NCBI GenBank assembly: GCA_026168455.1
Contig: CM047431.1
Coordinates: 28,399,569 to 28,463,568, forward strand
Source: Theocolax elegans
Taxonomy: Eukaryota; Arthropoda; Insecta; Hymenoptera; Cerocephalidae
DNA length: 64,000 bases
Direction: 5' to 3'
Part shown: positions 22,001 through 37,000 of the stretch, one piece after another
Position numbering within the stretch: position 1 is the first letter of the stretch
Layout: every line of letters begins with the position of its first letter
Notes under the pieces: generated by a model
The model's database searches: none
Told to the model about the DNA's origin: nothing
What the model saw: the letters and a program-made list of their open reading frames with translations, nothing else
Position numbers and translations under genes: made by a program

Positions 22001-25000
22001 GTGCTTAATTGCACCCATTCCTCCTCGTTGCGGTAATTTCTCCAGCAACACCGTCACTTATCCTTCCTAAGGAGTGCTTAATTGCACCCTTTCCTCCTCG
22101 TTGCAGTAATTTCTCGAGGCAACACCGTCACTTATCCTTCCTAAGGAGTGCTTAATTGCACCTATTCCTCCTCGCTGCGGTAAATGCTCCAGAAACACCG
22201 TCACTTATCCTTCCTAAGGAGTGCTAATTGCACCCTTTTCTCCTTGTTGCGGTATATGTTTCCAGCAACATTGTCACTTATCCTTCCTAAGGAGTGCTTA
22301 ATTACACCCTTCCTCCTCGTTACGGTAAATGTTCCAGCAACGTTGTATTATCCTTCCTAAGGAGTGGCCATACGCACTCCTCCTCGTTGGCGGTAATGTC
22401 CAGCAACATTGTCACTTATCCTTCCCAAGGAGTGCTTAATTGCACCCTTTCCTCCTCGTTGCGGTAAGTGCTCCAGAAACACCGTCACTTATCCTTCCTA
22501 AGAGTGCTTAATTGCACCCTTTCATCCTTGTTGCGGTAAATGTTCCAGGAACATTGTCACTTATCCTTCCTAAGGAGAGCTTAATTGCACCCTTTCCTCC
22601 TCGTTGCGGTAAATGCTCCAGCAACATTGTCACTTACCCTGCCTAAGGAGTGCTTAATTGCACCCTTTCCTCCTCGTTGCGGTAAATGCTCCAGCAACAT
22701 TGTCACTTATCCTTCCTAAGGAGTGTTTAATTGCACCCTTTCCTCCTCGTTGCGGTAATGCTCCAGAAACACCGTCACTTATCCTTCCTAAGGCGTGCTT
22801 AATTGCACCTATGCCTCCTCGTTGCGGAAAATGCTTCAGCAGCACCTTCACTTATCCTTCCTAAGGAGTGCTTAATTGCACCCATTCCTCCTCGTTGCGG
22901 TAATATCTCCAGCAACACCGTCACTTATCCTTGCTAAGGAGTGCTTAATTGCACCCTTTCCTCCTCGTTGCGGTAAATCATCCAGAAACACCGTCACTTA
23001 TCCTTCTTAAGGAGTGCTTAATTGCACCCTTCCTCCTTGTTGCGGTAAATGTTCCAGCAACATTGTCACTTATCCTTCCTAAGGAGTGCTTAATTGCACC
23101 CTTTCCTCCTCGTTGTGGTAAATGCTCCAGCAACATTATCACTTATCCTTCCTAAGGAGTGCTTAATAGCACCTATTTCTCCTCGTTACGGTAAATGCTT
23201 CAGCAACACCTTCACTTATCCTTCCTATGGAGTGCCTAATTGCACCCTTTCCTTCTCGTTGCGGTAAATGCTCCGGTAACACGGTCACTTATACTTCCTA
23301 AGGATGCTTAATTGCACCCATTCCTCCTCGTAGCGGTAAATGCTCCAGAAAACCGTCACTTATCCTTCCTAAGGAGTGCTTAATTGCACCCTTGATTCCT
23401 CGTAGCGGTAAATGCTCCAGAAACACCGTCACTTATCCTCCTAAGGAGTGCTTAATTGCACCCTTTCCTCCTCGTTGCGGTAAATGCTCCAGAAACACCG
23501 TCACTTATCCTTCCTAAGGAGTGCTTAATTGCACCCTTTCCCCCTCGTTGCGGTAAATGCTCCAGAAACACCGTCACTTATCCTTCCTAAGGAGTGCTTA
23601 ATTGCACCCTTTCCTCCTTAATGCGGTAAATGTTCCAGCAACATTATCACTTATCCTTCCTAAGGAGAGCTTAATTGCACCCATTCCTCCTCGTAGCGGT
23701 AAATGCTCCAGAAACACCGTCACTTATCCTTCCTAAGGAGTGCTTAATTGCACCCTTTCCTCCTTGTGGCGGTAATGTGCCAGCAACATTGTCACTTATC
23801 CTTCCTAAGGAGAGCTTAATTGCACCCTTTCCTCCTTGTGGCGGTAAATGTTCCAGCAACATTGTCACTTATCCTTCTCAAGGAGTGCTTAATTGCACCC
23901 TTTCCTCCTCGTTGCGGTAAGTGCTCCAGAAACACCGTCACTTATCCTTCCTAAGGAGTGCTTAATTGCACCCTTTCATCCTTGTTGCGGTAAATGTTCC
24001 AGGAACATTGTCTCTTATCCTTCTAAGGAGAGCTTAATTGCACCCTTTCCTCCTCGTTGCGGTAAATGCTCCAGCAACATTGTCACTTATCCTGCCTAAG
24101 GAGTGCTTAATTGCACCCTTTCCTCCTCGTTGCGGTAAATGCTCCAGCAACATTGTCACTTATCCTTCCTAAGGAGTGTTTAATTGCACCCTTTCCTCCT
24201 CGTTGCGGTAAATGCTACAGAAACACCGTCACTTATCCTTCCTAAGGCGTGCTTAATTGCACCTATGCCTCCTCGTTGCGGAAAATGCTTCAGCAGCACC
24301 TTCACTTATCCTTCCTAAGGAGTGCTTAATTGCACCCATTCCTCCTCGTTGCCGGTAATATCTCCAGCAACACCGTCACTTATCCTTACTAAGGAGTGCT
24401 TAATTGCACCCTTTCCTCCTCGTTGCGGTAAATACTCCAGTAACACCGTCACTTATCCTTCCTGAGGAGTGCTTAATTGCACCCATTCCTCCTCGTTGCG
24501 GTAAATGCTCCAGCAACACCGTCACTTATCCTTCCTAAGGAGTGCTTAATTGCACCCTTTCCTCCTTAATGCGGTAAATGTTTCAGCAACATTGTCACTT
24601 ATCCTTCCTAAGGAGAGCTTAATTGCACCCTTTCCTCCTCGTTGCGGTAAATGCTCCAGAAACACCGTCACTTATCCTTCCTAAGGAGTGCTTAATTGCA
24701 CCCTTTCCTCCTTGTTGCGGTAAATGTTCCAGCAACTTGTCACTTATCCTTCCTAAGGAGTGCTTAATTGCACCCTTTCCTCCTCGTTGTGGTAAATGCT
24801 CCAGCAACATTATCACTTATCCTTCCTAAGGAGTGCTTAATTGCACCCATTACTCCTCGTAGCGGTACATGCTCCAGAAACACCGTCACTTATCCTTCCT
24901 AAGGAGTGCTTAATTGCACACTTTATTCCTCGTAGCGGTAAATGCTCCAGAAACACCGTCACTTATCCTTCCTAAGGATGCTTAATTGCACCCTTCTCCT

Positions 25001-28000
25001 CGTTGCGGTAAATGCTCCACACCGTCACTTATCCTCCTAAGGAGTGCTTAATTGCACCCTTTCCCCCTCGTTGCGGTAAATGCTCCAGAAACACCGTCAC
25101 TTATCCTTCCTATGAGTGCTTAATTGCACCCTTTCCTCCTTAATGCGGTAAAGTTCCAGCAACATTGTCACTTATCCTTCCTAAGGAGAGCTAATTGCAC
25201 CCTTTCCTCCTCGTTGCGGTAAATGCTCCAGAACACCGTCACTATCCTTCCTAAGGAGCGCCATATTGCCACTTTCCTCCATGTTGCGGTAAATGTTCCA
25301 GCAACATTGTCACTTTCCTTCCTAAGTGTGCTTAATTGCACCCTTTCCTCCTCGTTGCGGTAAATGCTCCAGCAACACCGTCACTTATCCTTCCTAAGGA
25401 GTGCTTAATTGCACCCTTTCCTACTTGTTCGGTAAATGTATGGTCACTTATCCTTCCTAAGCAGTGCTTATTGCACCATTTCTCCTCGTAGCGGTAAATG
25501 CTCCAGAAACACCGTCACTTATCCTTCCTAAGGAGTGCTTAATTGCACCCTTTCCTCCTCGTTGCGGTAAATGCTCCAGAAACACCGTCACTTATCCTTC
25601 CTGAGGAGTGCTTAATTGCACCCATTCCTCCTCGTTGCGGTAAATGCTCCAGCAACACCGTCACTTATCCTTCCTAAGGAGTGCTTAATTGCACCCTTTC
25701 CCTCCTTAATGCGGTAAATGTTCCAGCAACATTGTCACTTATCCTTCCTAAGGAAGCTTAATTGCACCCTTTCCTCCTCGTTGCGGTAAATGCCCAGAAA
25801 CACCGTCCTTATCCTTCCTAAGGAGTGCTTAATTGCACCCTTTCCTCCGTTGCGGTAAATGTTCCAGCAACATTGTCAATTATCCTTCCTAAGGAGTGCT
25901 TAATTGCACCCTTTCCCTCGTTGCGGTAAATGCTCCAGAACGTCACTTATCCTTCCTAAGGATGCTTATTGCACCCTTTCCTCCTGTTGCGTATATGCTC
26001 CAGCAACATTGTCATTATCCTTCCTAAGAGTGCTTAATTACACCATTTCCCCTCGTTCGGTAAATGTTCCAGCAACATTGTCTTATCCTTCCTAAGGAGT
26101 GCCATATTGCACACTTTCCTCCTCGTTGCGGTCAATGCTCCGCAACACCGTCACTTATCCTTCCTAAGGAGTGCTTAATTGCACCCTTTCCTCCTCGTTG
26201 CGGTAAATGTTCCAGCAACATGTCGCCGATCCTTCCTAAGGAGTGCTTAATTGCACCCTCCTCCCGTTCAGTAAATGCTCAGCAACACCGTCACTTATTT
26301 CCTAAGCTGTGCTATGGCACCCCTCCTCGTTGGGCCGTAAATGCACAGCAAAACCGTCACTTTTATTGCAAGGGTGCTTAATAGACCTATTTCTCCTCGT
26401 TGCGGTAAATGCTTCAGCAACACCTTCACTATCCTTCCTATGGATGCTTAATTGCACCATCCTCCTCGTTGCGGTAATTTCTCCAGCACCCCGTCACTTA
26501 TCCTTCCTAAGGAGTGCTTAATTGGCACACCTTTCCTCTCGTTGCGGTAATTTCTCCAGCAACCACGTCACTGATCCTTCCTAGGAGTGCTTAATTGCAC
26601 CCTTCTCCTCGTTGCTGAACTTCCCCAACATTGTCCTTATCCTCCTAAGGAGTGCTTAATTGCACCCTTTCCTCCTCGTTGCGGTAATGCTCCAGAAACA
26701 CGTCACTTATCCTTCCTAAGGAGTGCTTATTGCACCCTTTCCCCTCGTTGCGGTAAATGCTCCAGAACACAGTCACTTATCCTTCCTAAGGAGTGCTTAA
26801 TTTCACCCTTTCCTCCTCGTTGCGGTAAATGCTCGCAGAACACCGTCACTTATCCTTCCTAAGAGTGCTTAATTCCCCTTTCCCCCTCGTTGCGGTAAAA
26901 CTGCTCCAGAAACAACCGTCACTTATCCTTCCTAAGAGTGCTTAATTGCACCCTTTCCTCCTTAATGCGGTACAATGTCCAGCACCATTATCACTTATCC
27001 TTCCTAAGGAGAGCTTAATTGCACCCATTCCTCTCGTGCGGTAAAATGCTCCAGAAACCCCGTCACTTATCCTTCCTAAGGATGCTTATTGCACCCTTTC
27101 CTCCTTGTGCGGTAAATGTTCCAGCAACAGTCACTTATCCTTCCACTAAGGTAGCTTAATTGCACCCTTTCCTCCTTGTGCGGTAACTTTCCAGCAACAT
27201 GTCACTTATCCTTCTCAAGGAGTGCTTAATTGCACCCTTTCCTCCTCGTTGCGGTAAGTGCTCCCAAACACCAGTCACTTACCTTCTAAGGATGCTTATT
27301 GACCCTTCATCCGTTGCGGTAAATGTTCCAGGACATGTGTCACTTATCCTTCCTAAGGAGAGCTTATTGCACCCTTTCCTCCTCGTTGCGGTAAATGCCC
27401 AGCAACATGTCACTTATCCTGCCTAAGGAGTGCTTAATTGCACCCTTTCCTCCTCGTTGCGGTAAATGCTCCGCAACATTGTCACTTATCCTTCCTAAAA
27501 TGTTTAATTGCACCCTTTCCTCCTCGTTGCGGTAAATGCTACAGAAACAACCGTCCTTATCCTTCCTAAGGCGTGCATAATTGCACCTATGCCTCTCGTT
27601 GCGGAAAATGCTTCAGCACAACCTCACTTATCCTTCCTAAGGAGTGCTTAATTGCACCCATTCCTTCCTCGTTGCGGTAATATCTCCAGCAACACCGTCA
27701 CTTTCCTTCCAAGGGTGCTTAATTGCACCTTTCCTCCTCGTTGCGGTAAATACTCCAGTACACACGCGTCACTTATCCTTCCTAGGAGTGCTTAATTGCA
27801 CCCATTACCTCCTCGTTGCGGTAAATGCTCCGCAACACCGCACTTCATCCGGCCTAAGGAGTGGCTTAATTGCACCCTTTCCTCCTTAATGCGGTAAATG
27901 TTCCAGCAACATTGTCATCTTATCCGTTCCTAAGGAGAGCTTAATTGCCCTTTCCTCCTCGTTCGGTAAATCCTCCAGAAACACCGTCACTTATCCTTCC

Positions 28001-31000
28001 TAAGGAGTGCTTAATTGCACTCTTTCCTCCTTGTTGCGGTAAATGTTCCAGCAACATTGTCACTTATCCTTCCTAAGGAGTGCTTAATTGCACCCTTTCC
28101 TCCTCGTTGTGGTAAATGCTCCAGCAACATTATCACTTATCCTTCCTAAGGAGTGCTTAATAGCACCTATTTCTCCTCGTTACGGTAAATGCTTCAGCAA
28201 CACCTTCACTTATCCTTCCTATGGAGTGCTTAATTGCACCCATTCCTCCTCGTTGCGGTAATTTCTCCAGCAACACCGTCACTTATCCTTCCTAAGGAGT
28301 GCTTAATTGCACCCTTTCCTCCTCGTTGCGGTAATTTCTCCAGCAACACCGTCACTTATCCTTCCTAAGGAGTGCTTAATTGCACCCTTTCCTCCTCGTT
28401 GCGGTAAATGCTCAAGAAACACCGTCACTTATCCTTCCTAAAGAGTGCTTAATTGCACCCTTTCCTCCTCGTTGCGGTAAATCCTCCAGAAACACCGTCA
28501 CTTATCCTTCCTAAGGAGTGCTTAATTGCACCCTTTCCTCCTTGTTGCGGTAAATGTTCCAGCAACATTGTCACTTATCCTTCCTAAGGAGTGCTTAATT
28601 GCACCCTTTCCTCCTCGTTGTGGTAAATGCTCCAGCAACATTATCACTTATCCTTCCTAAGGAGTGCTTAATTGCACCCTTTACTCCTCGTAGCGGTACA
28701 TGCTCCAGAAACACCGTCACTTATCCTTCCTAAGGAGTGCTTAATTGCACCCTTTATTCCTCGTAGCGGTAAATGCTCCAGAAACACCGTCACTTATCCT
28801 TCCTAAGGAGTGCCATATTGCACACTTTCCTCCTCGTTGCGGTAAATGCTCCAGCAACACCGTCACTTATCCTTCCTAAGGAGTGCTTAATTGCACCCTT
28901 TCCCCCTCGTTGCGGTAAATGCTCCAGAAACACCGTCACTTATCCTTCCTAAGGCGTGCTTAATAGCACCTATTTCTCCTCGTTGCGGTAAATGCTTCAG
29001 CAACACCTTCACTTATCCTTCCTATGGAGTGCTTAATTGCACCCATTCCTCCTCGTTGCGGTAATTTCTCCAGCAACACCGTCACTTATCCTTCCTAAGG
29101 AGTGCTTAATTGCACCCTTTCCTCCTCGTTGCGGTAAATGCTCCAGAAACACCGTCACTTATCCTTCCTAAGGAGTGCTTAATTGCACCCTTTCCCCCTC
29201 GTTGCGGTAAATGCTCCAGAAACACCGTCACTTATCCTTCCTAAGGAGTGCTTAATTGCACCCTTTCCCCCTCGTTGCGGTAAATGCTCCAGAAACACCG
29301 TCACTTATCCTTCCTAAGGAGTGCTTAATTGCACCCTTTCCTCCTTGTTGCGGTATATGTTCCAGCAACATTGTCACTTATCCTTCCTAAGGAGTGCTTA
29401 ATTACACCCTTTCCTCCTCGTTACGGTACATGTTCCAGCAACGTTGTCAGTTATCCTTCCTAAGGAGTGCCATATTGCACACTTTCCTCCTCGTTGCGGT
29501 AAATGCTCCAGCACCACCGTCACTTATCCTTCCTAAGGAGTGCTTAATTGCACCCTTTCCTCCTTGTTGCGGTAAATGTTCCAGCAACATTGTCACTTAT
29601 CCTTCCTTAGGAGTGCTTAATTGCACCCTTTCCTCCTTGTTGCGGTAAATGCTTCAGCAACACCGTCACTTATATTTCCTAAGGCGTGCTTAATAGCACC
29701 TATTTCTCCTCGTTGCGGTAAATGCTTCAGCAACACCTTCACTTATCCTTCCTATGGAGTGCTTAATTGCACCCATTCCTCCTCGTTGCGGTAATTTCTC
29801 CAGCAACACCGTCACTTATCCTTCCTAAGGAGTGCTTAATTGCACCCTTTCCTCCTCGTTGCAGTAATTTCTCGAGCAACACCGTCACTTATCCTTCCTA
29901 AGGAGTGCTTAATTGCACCTATTCCTCCTCGCTGCGGTAAATGCTCCAGAAACACCGTCACTTATCCTTCCTAAGGAGTGCTTAATTGCACCCTTTTCTC
30001 CTTGTTGCGGTATATGTTCCAGCAACATTGTCACTTATCCTTCCTAAGGAGTGCTTAATTACACCCTTTCCTCCTCGTTACGGTACATGTTCCAGCAACG
30101 TTGTCAGTTATCCTTCCTAAGGAGTGCCATATTGCACACTTTCCTCCTCGTTGCGGTAAATGTTCCAGCAACATTGTCACTTATCCTTCCCAAGGAGTGC
30201 TTAATTGCACCCTTTCCTCCTCGTTGCGGTAAGTGCTCCAGAAACACCGTCACTTATCCTTCCTAAGGAGTGCTTAATTGCACCCTTTCATCCTTGTTGC
30301 GGTAAATGTTCCAGGAACATTGTCACTTATCCTTCCTAAGGAGAGCTTAATTGCACCCTTTCCTCCTCGTTGCGGTAAATGCTCCAGCAACACGTCACTT
30401 ACCCTGCCTAAGGAGTGCTTAATTGCACCCTTTCCTCCTCGTTGCGGTAAATGCTCCAGCAACATTGTCACTTATCCTTCCTAAGGAGTGTTAATTGCAC
30501 CCTTTCCTCCTCGTTGCGGTAAATGCTCCAGCAACATTGTCACTTATCCTTCCTAGGAGTGCTTAATTGCACCTTTCCTCCTCGTTGTGGTAAATGCTCC
30601 AGCAACATTGTCACTTATCCTCTAAGGAGTGCTTATTGCACCCTTTCCTCCTCGTTGCGGTAAATGTTCCAGCACATTGTCACTTATCCTTCCTAAGGAG
30701 TGTTAATTGCACCCTTCCTCCTCGTTGCGGTAAATGCTCCAGAAACCGTCACTTATCCTTCCTAAGGCGTGCTTAATTGCACCTATTCCTCCTCGTTGCG
30801 GAAAATGCTTCAGCAGCACCTTCACTTATCCTTCTAAGGAGTGCTTAATTGCACCTTTCTCCTCGTTGCGGTAATATCTCCAGCAACACCGTCACTTATC
30901 CTTGCTCAGGAGTGCTTAATTGCACCCTTTCCTCCTCGTTGCGGTAAATCATCCAGAAACACCGTCACTTATCCTTCTTAAGGAGTGCTTAATTGCACCC

Positions 31001-34000
31001 TTTCCTCCTTGTTGCGGTAAATGTTCCAGCAACATTGTCACTTATCCTTCCTAAGGAGTGCTTAATTGCACCCTTTCCTCCTCGTTGTGGTAAATGCTCC
31101 AGCAACATTATCACTTATCCTTCCTAAGGAGTGCTTAATAGCACCTATTTTCTCCTCGTTACGGTAAATGCTTCAGCAACACCTTCACTTATCCTTCCTA
31201 TGGAGTGCCTAATTGCACCCTTTCCTTCTCGTTGCGGTAAATGCTCCGGTAACACGGTCACTTATACTTCCTAAGGAGTGCTTAATTGCACCCATTCCTC
31301 CTCGTAGCGGTAAATGCTCCAGAAACACCGTCACTTATCCTTCCTAAGGAGTGCTTAATTGCACCCTTTCCTCCTTGTGGCGGTAAATGTTCCAGCAACA
31401 TGGTCACTTATCCTTCCTAAGGAGAGCTTAATTGCACCCTTTCCTCCTTGTGGCGGTAAATGTTCCAGCAACATTGTCACTTATCCTTCTCAAGGAGTGC
31501 TTAATTGCACCCTTTCCTCCTCGTTGCGGTAAGTGCTCCAGAAACACCGTCACTTATCCTTCCTAAGGAGTGCTTAATTGCACCCTTTCATCCTTGTTGC
31601 GGTAAATGTTCCAGGAACATTGTCTCTTATCCTTCCTAAGGAGAGCTTAATTGCACCCTTTCCTCCTCGTTGCGGTAAATGCTCCAGCAACATTGTCACT
31701 TATCCTGCCTAAGGAGTGCTTAATTGCACCCTTTCCTCCTCGTTGCGGTAAATGCTCCAGCAACATTGTCACTTATCCTTCCTAAGGAGTGTTTAATTGC
31801 ACCCTTTCCTCCTCGTTGCGGTAAATGCTACAGAAACACCGTCACTTATCCTTCCTAAGGCGTGCTTAATTGCACCTATGCCTCCTCGTTGCGGAAAATG
31901 CTTCAGCAGCACCTTCACTTATCCTTCCTAAGGAGTGCTTAATTGCACCCATTCCTCCTCGTTCCGGTAATATCTCCAGCAACACCGTCACTTATCCTTA
32001 CTAAGGAGTGCTTAATTGCACCCTTTCCTCCTCGTTGCGGTAAATACTCCAGTAACACCGTCACTTATCCTTCCTGAGGAGTGCTTAATTGCACCCATTC
32101 CTCCTCGTTGCGGTAAATGCTCCAGCAACACCGTCACTTATCCTTCCTAAGGAGTGCTTAATTGCACCCTTTCCTCCTTAATGCGGTAAATGTTTCAGCA
32201 ACATTGTCACTTATCCTTCCTAAGGAGAGCTTAATTGCACCCTTTCCTCCTCGTTGCGGTAAATGCTCCAGAAACACCGTCACTTATCCTTCCTAAGGAG
32301 TGCTTAATTGCACCCTTTCCTCCTTGTTGCGGTAAATGTTCCAGCAACTTTGTCACTTATCCTTCCTAAGGAGTGCTTAATTGCACCCTTTCCTCCTCGT
32401 TGTGGTAAATGCTCCAGCAACATTATCACTTATCCTTCCTAAGGAGTGCTTAATTGCACCCATTCCTCCTCGTAGCGGTAAATGCTCCAGAAACACCGTC
32501 ACTTATCCTTCCTAAGGAGTGCTTAATTGCACCCTTTCCTCCTTGTGGCGGTAAATGTTCCAGCAACATTGTCACTTATCCTTCCTAAGGAGAGCTTAAT
32601 TGCACCCTTTCCTCCTTGTGGCGGTAAATGTTCCAGCAACATTGTCACTTATCCTTCTCAAGGAGTGCTTAATTGCACCCTTTCCTCCTCGTTGCGGTAA
32701 GTGCTCCAGAAACACCGTCACTTATCCTTCCTAAGGAGTGCTTAATTGCACCCTTTCATCCTTGTTGCGGTAAATGTTCCAGGAACATTGTCACTTATCC
32801 TTCCTAAGGAGAGCTTAATTGCACCCTTTCCTCCTCGTTGCGGTAAATGCTCCAGCAACATTGTCCACTTATCCTGCCTAAGGAGTGCTTAATTGCACCC
32901 TTTCCTCCTCGTTGCGGTAAATGCTCCAGCAACATTGTCACTTATCCTTCCTAAGGAGTGTTTAATTGCACCCTTTCCTCCTCGTTGCGGTAAATGCTAC
33001 AGAAACACCGTCACTTATCCTTCCTAAGGCGTGCTTAATTGCACCTATGCCTCCTCGTTGCGGAAAATGCTTCAGCAGCACCTTCACTTATCCTTCCTAA
33101 GGAGTGCTTAATTGCACCCATTCCTCCTCGTTGCGGTAATATCTCCAGCAACACCGTCACTTATCCTTCCTAAGGAGTGCTTAATTGCACCCTTTCCTCC
33201 TCGTTGCGGTAAATACTCCAGTAACACCGTCACTTATCCTTCCTGAGGAGTGCTTAATTGCACCCATTCCTCCTCGTTGCGGTAAATGCTCCAGCAACAC
33301 CGTCACTTATCCTTCCTAAGGAGTGCTTAATTGCACCCTTTCCTCCTTAATGCGGTAAATGTTCCAGCAACATTGTCACTTATCCTTCCTAAGGAGTGCT
33401 TAATTGCACCCTTTCCTCCTCGTTGCGGTAAATGCTCCAGAAACACCGTCACTTATCCTTCCTAAGGAGTGCTTAATTGCACCCTTTCCTCCTTGTTGCG
33501 GTAAATGTTCCAGCAACATTGTCACTTATCCTTCCTAAGGAGTGCTTAATTGCACCCTTTCCTCCTCGTTGTGGTAAATGCTCCAGCAACATTATCACTT
33601 ATCCTTCCTAAGGAGTGCTTAATTGCACCCTTTACTCCTCGTAGCGGTACATGCTCCAGAAACACCGTCACTTATCCTTCCTAAGGAGTGCTTAATTGCA
33701 CCCTTGATTCCTCGTAGCGGTAAATGCTCCAGAAAACAACCGTCACTTATCCTTCCTAAGGAGTGCTTAATTGCACCCTTTCCTCCTCGTTGCGGTAAAT
33801 GCTCCAGAAACACCGTCACTTATCCTTCCTAAGGAGTGCTTAATTGCACCCTTTCCCCCTCGTTGCGGTAAATGCTCCAGAAACACCGTCACTTATCCTT
33901 CCTAAGGAGTGCTTAATTGCACCCTTTCCTCCTTAATGCGGTAAATGTTCCAGCAACATTATCACTTATCCTTCCTAAGGAGAGCTTAATTGCACCCATT

Positions 34001-37000
34001 CCTCCTCGTAGCGGTAAATGCTCCAGAAACACCGTCACTTATCCTTCCTAAGGAGTGCTTAATTGCACCCTTTCCTCCTTGTGGCGGTAAATGTTCCAGC
34101 AACATTGTCACTTATCCTTCCTAAGGAGAGCTTAATTGCACCCTTTCCTCCTTGTGGCGGTAAATGTTCCAGCAACATTGTCACTTATCCTTCTCAAGGA
34201 GTGCTTAATTGCACCCTTTCCTCCTCGTTGCGGTAAGTGCTCCAGAAACACCGTCACTTATCCTTCCTAAGGAGTGCTTAATTGCACCCTTTCATCCTTG
34301 TTGCGGTAAATGTTCCAGGAACATTGTCACTTATCCTTCCTAAGGAGAGCTTAATTGCACCCTTTCCTCCTCGTTGCGGTAAATGCTCCAGCAACATTGT
34401 CACTTATCCTGCCTAAGGAGTGCTTAATTGCACCCTTTCCTCCTCGTTGCGGTAAATGCTCCAGCAACATTGTCACTTATCCTTCCTAAGGAGTGTTTAA
34501 TTGCACCCTTTCCTCCTCGTTGCGGTAAATGCTACAGAAACACCGTCACTTATCCTTCCTAAGGCGTGCTTAATTGCACCTATGCCTCCTCGTTGCGGAA
34601 AATGCTTCAGCAGCACCTTCACTTATCCTTCCTAAGGAGTGCTTAATTGCACCCATTCCTCCTCGTTGCGGTAATATCTCCAGCAACACCGTCACTTATC
34701 CTTCCTAAGGAGTGCTTAATTGCACCCTTTCCTCCTCGTTGCGGTAAATACTCCAGTAACACCGTCACTTATCCTTCCTGAGGAGTGCTTAATTGCACCC
34801 ATTCCTCCTCGTTGCGGTAAATGCTCCAGCAACACCGTCACTTATCCTTCCTAAGGAGTGCTTAATTGCACCCTTTCCTCCTTAATGCGGTAAATGTTCC
34901 AGCAACATTGTCACTTATCCTTCCTAAGGAGAGCTTAATTGCACCCTTTCCTCCTCGTTGCGGTAAATGCTCCAGAAACACCGTCACTTATCCTTCCTAA
35001 GGAGTGCTTAATTGCACCCTTTCCTCCTTGTTGCGGTAAATGTTCCAGCAACATTGTCACTTATCCTTCCTAAGGAGTGCTTAATTGCACCCTTTCCTCC
35101 TCGTTGTGGTAAATGCTCCAGCAACATTATCACTTATCCTTCCTAAGGAGTGCTTAATTGCACCCTTTACTCCTCGTAGCGGTACATGCTCCAGAAACAC
35201 CGTCACTTATCCTTCCTAAGGAGTGCTTAATTGCACACTTTATTCCTCGTAGCGGTAAATGCTCCAGAAACACCGTCACTTATCCTTCCTAAGGAGTGCT
35301 TAATTGCACCCTTTCCTCCTCGTTGCGGTAAATGCTCCAGAAACACCGTCACTTATCCTTCCTAAGGAGTGCTTAATTGCACCCTTTCCCCCTCGTTGCG
35401 GTAAATGCTCCAGAAACACCGTCACTTATCCTTCCTAAGGAGTGCTTAATTGCACCCTTTCCTCCTTAATGCGGTAAATGTTCCAGCAACATTGTCACTT
35501 ATCCTTCCTAAGGAGAGCTTAATTGCACCCTTTCCTCCTCGTTGCGGTAAATGCTCCAGAAACACCGTCACTTATCCTTCCTAAGGAGCGCCATATTGCA
35601 CACTTTCCTCCATGTTGCGGTAAATGTTCCAGCAACATTGTCACTTATCCTTCCTAAGGAGTGCTTAATTGCACCCTTTCCTCCTCGTTGCGGTAAATGC
35701 TCCAGCAACACCGTCACTTATCCTTCCTAAGGAGTGCTTAATTGCACCCTTTCCTACTTGTTGCGGTAAATGTATGGTCACTTATCCTTCCTAAGCAGTG
35801 CTTAATTGCACCATTTCTCCTCGTAGCGGTAAATGCTCCAGAAACACCGTCACTATCCTTCCTAAGGAGTGCTTAATTGCACCCTTTCCTCCTCGTTGCG
35901 GTAAATGCTCCAGAACACCGTCACTTATCCTTCCTAGGAGTGCTTAATTGCACCCTTCCCCTCGTTGCGGTAATGCTCCAGCAACACCGTCACTTATCCT
36001 TCCTAAGGAGTGCTTAATTGCACCCTTCCCTCCTAATGCGGTAAATGTTCCAGCAACATTGTCACTTATCCTTCCTAAGGAGAGCTTAATTGCACCCTTT
36101 CCTCCTCGTAGCGGTAATGCTCCAGAAACACCGTCACTTTATCCTTCCTAAGGAGTGCTTAATTGCACCCTTTCCTCCTTGTTGCGGTAAATGCTCCAGC
36201 AACATTGTCACGTTATCCTTCCTAAGGAGAGCTTAATTGCACCCTTTCCTCCTCGTTGCGGTAAATGTTCCAGCAACATTGTCACTTATCCCTTCCTAAG
36301 GAGTGCCTAATTGCACCCTTTTCCTCCTCGTTGCGGTAAGTGCTCCAGCAACACCGTCACTTATCCTTCCTAAGGAGTGCTTAATTGCACCCTTTCCTCC
36401 TTGTTGCGGTAAATGTTCCAGCAACATTGTCGCCTATCCTTCCTAAGGAGTGCTTAATTGCACCCTTTCCTCCTCGTTGCAGTAAATGCTTCAGCAACAC
36501 CGTCACTTTTATTTCCTAAGGCGTGCTTAATTGCACCCTTTCCTCCTCGTTGCAGTAAATGCTTCAGCAACACCGTCACTTTTATTTCCTAAGGCGTGCT
36601 TAATAGCACCTATTTCTCCTCGTTGCGGTAAATGCTTCAGCAACACCTTCACTTATCCTTCCTATGGAGTGCTTAATTGCACCCATTCCTCCTCGTTGCG
36701 GTAATTTCTCCAGCAACACCGTCACTTATCCTTCCTAAGGAGTGCTTAATTGCACCCTTTCCTCCTCGTTGCGGTAATTTCTCCAGCAACACCGTCACTT
36801 ATCCTTCCTAAGGAGTGCTTAATTGCACCCTTTCCTCCTCGTTGCGGTAAATGCTCCAGCAACATTGTCACTTATCCTTCCTAAGGAGTGTTTAATTGCA
36901 CCCTTTCCTCCTCGTTGCGGTAAAAGCTCCAGAAACACCGTCACTTATCCTTCCTAAGGCGTGCTTAATTGCACCTATGCCTCCTCGTTGCGGAAAATGC

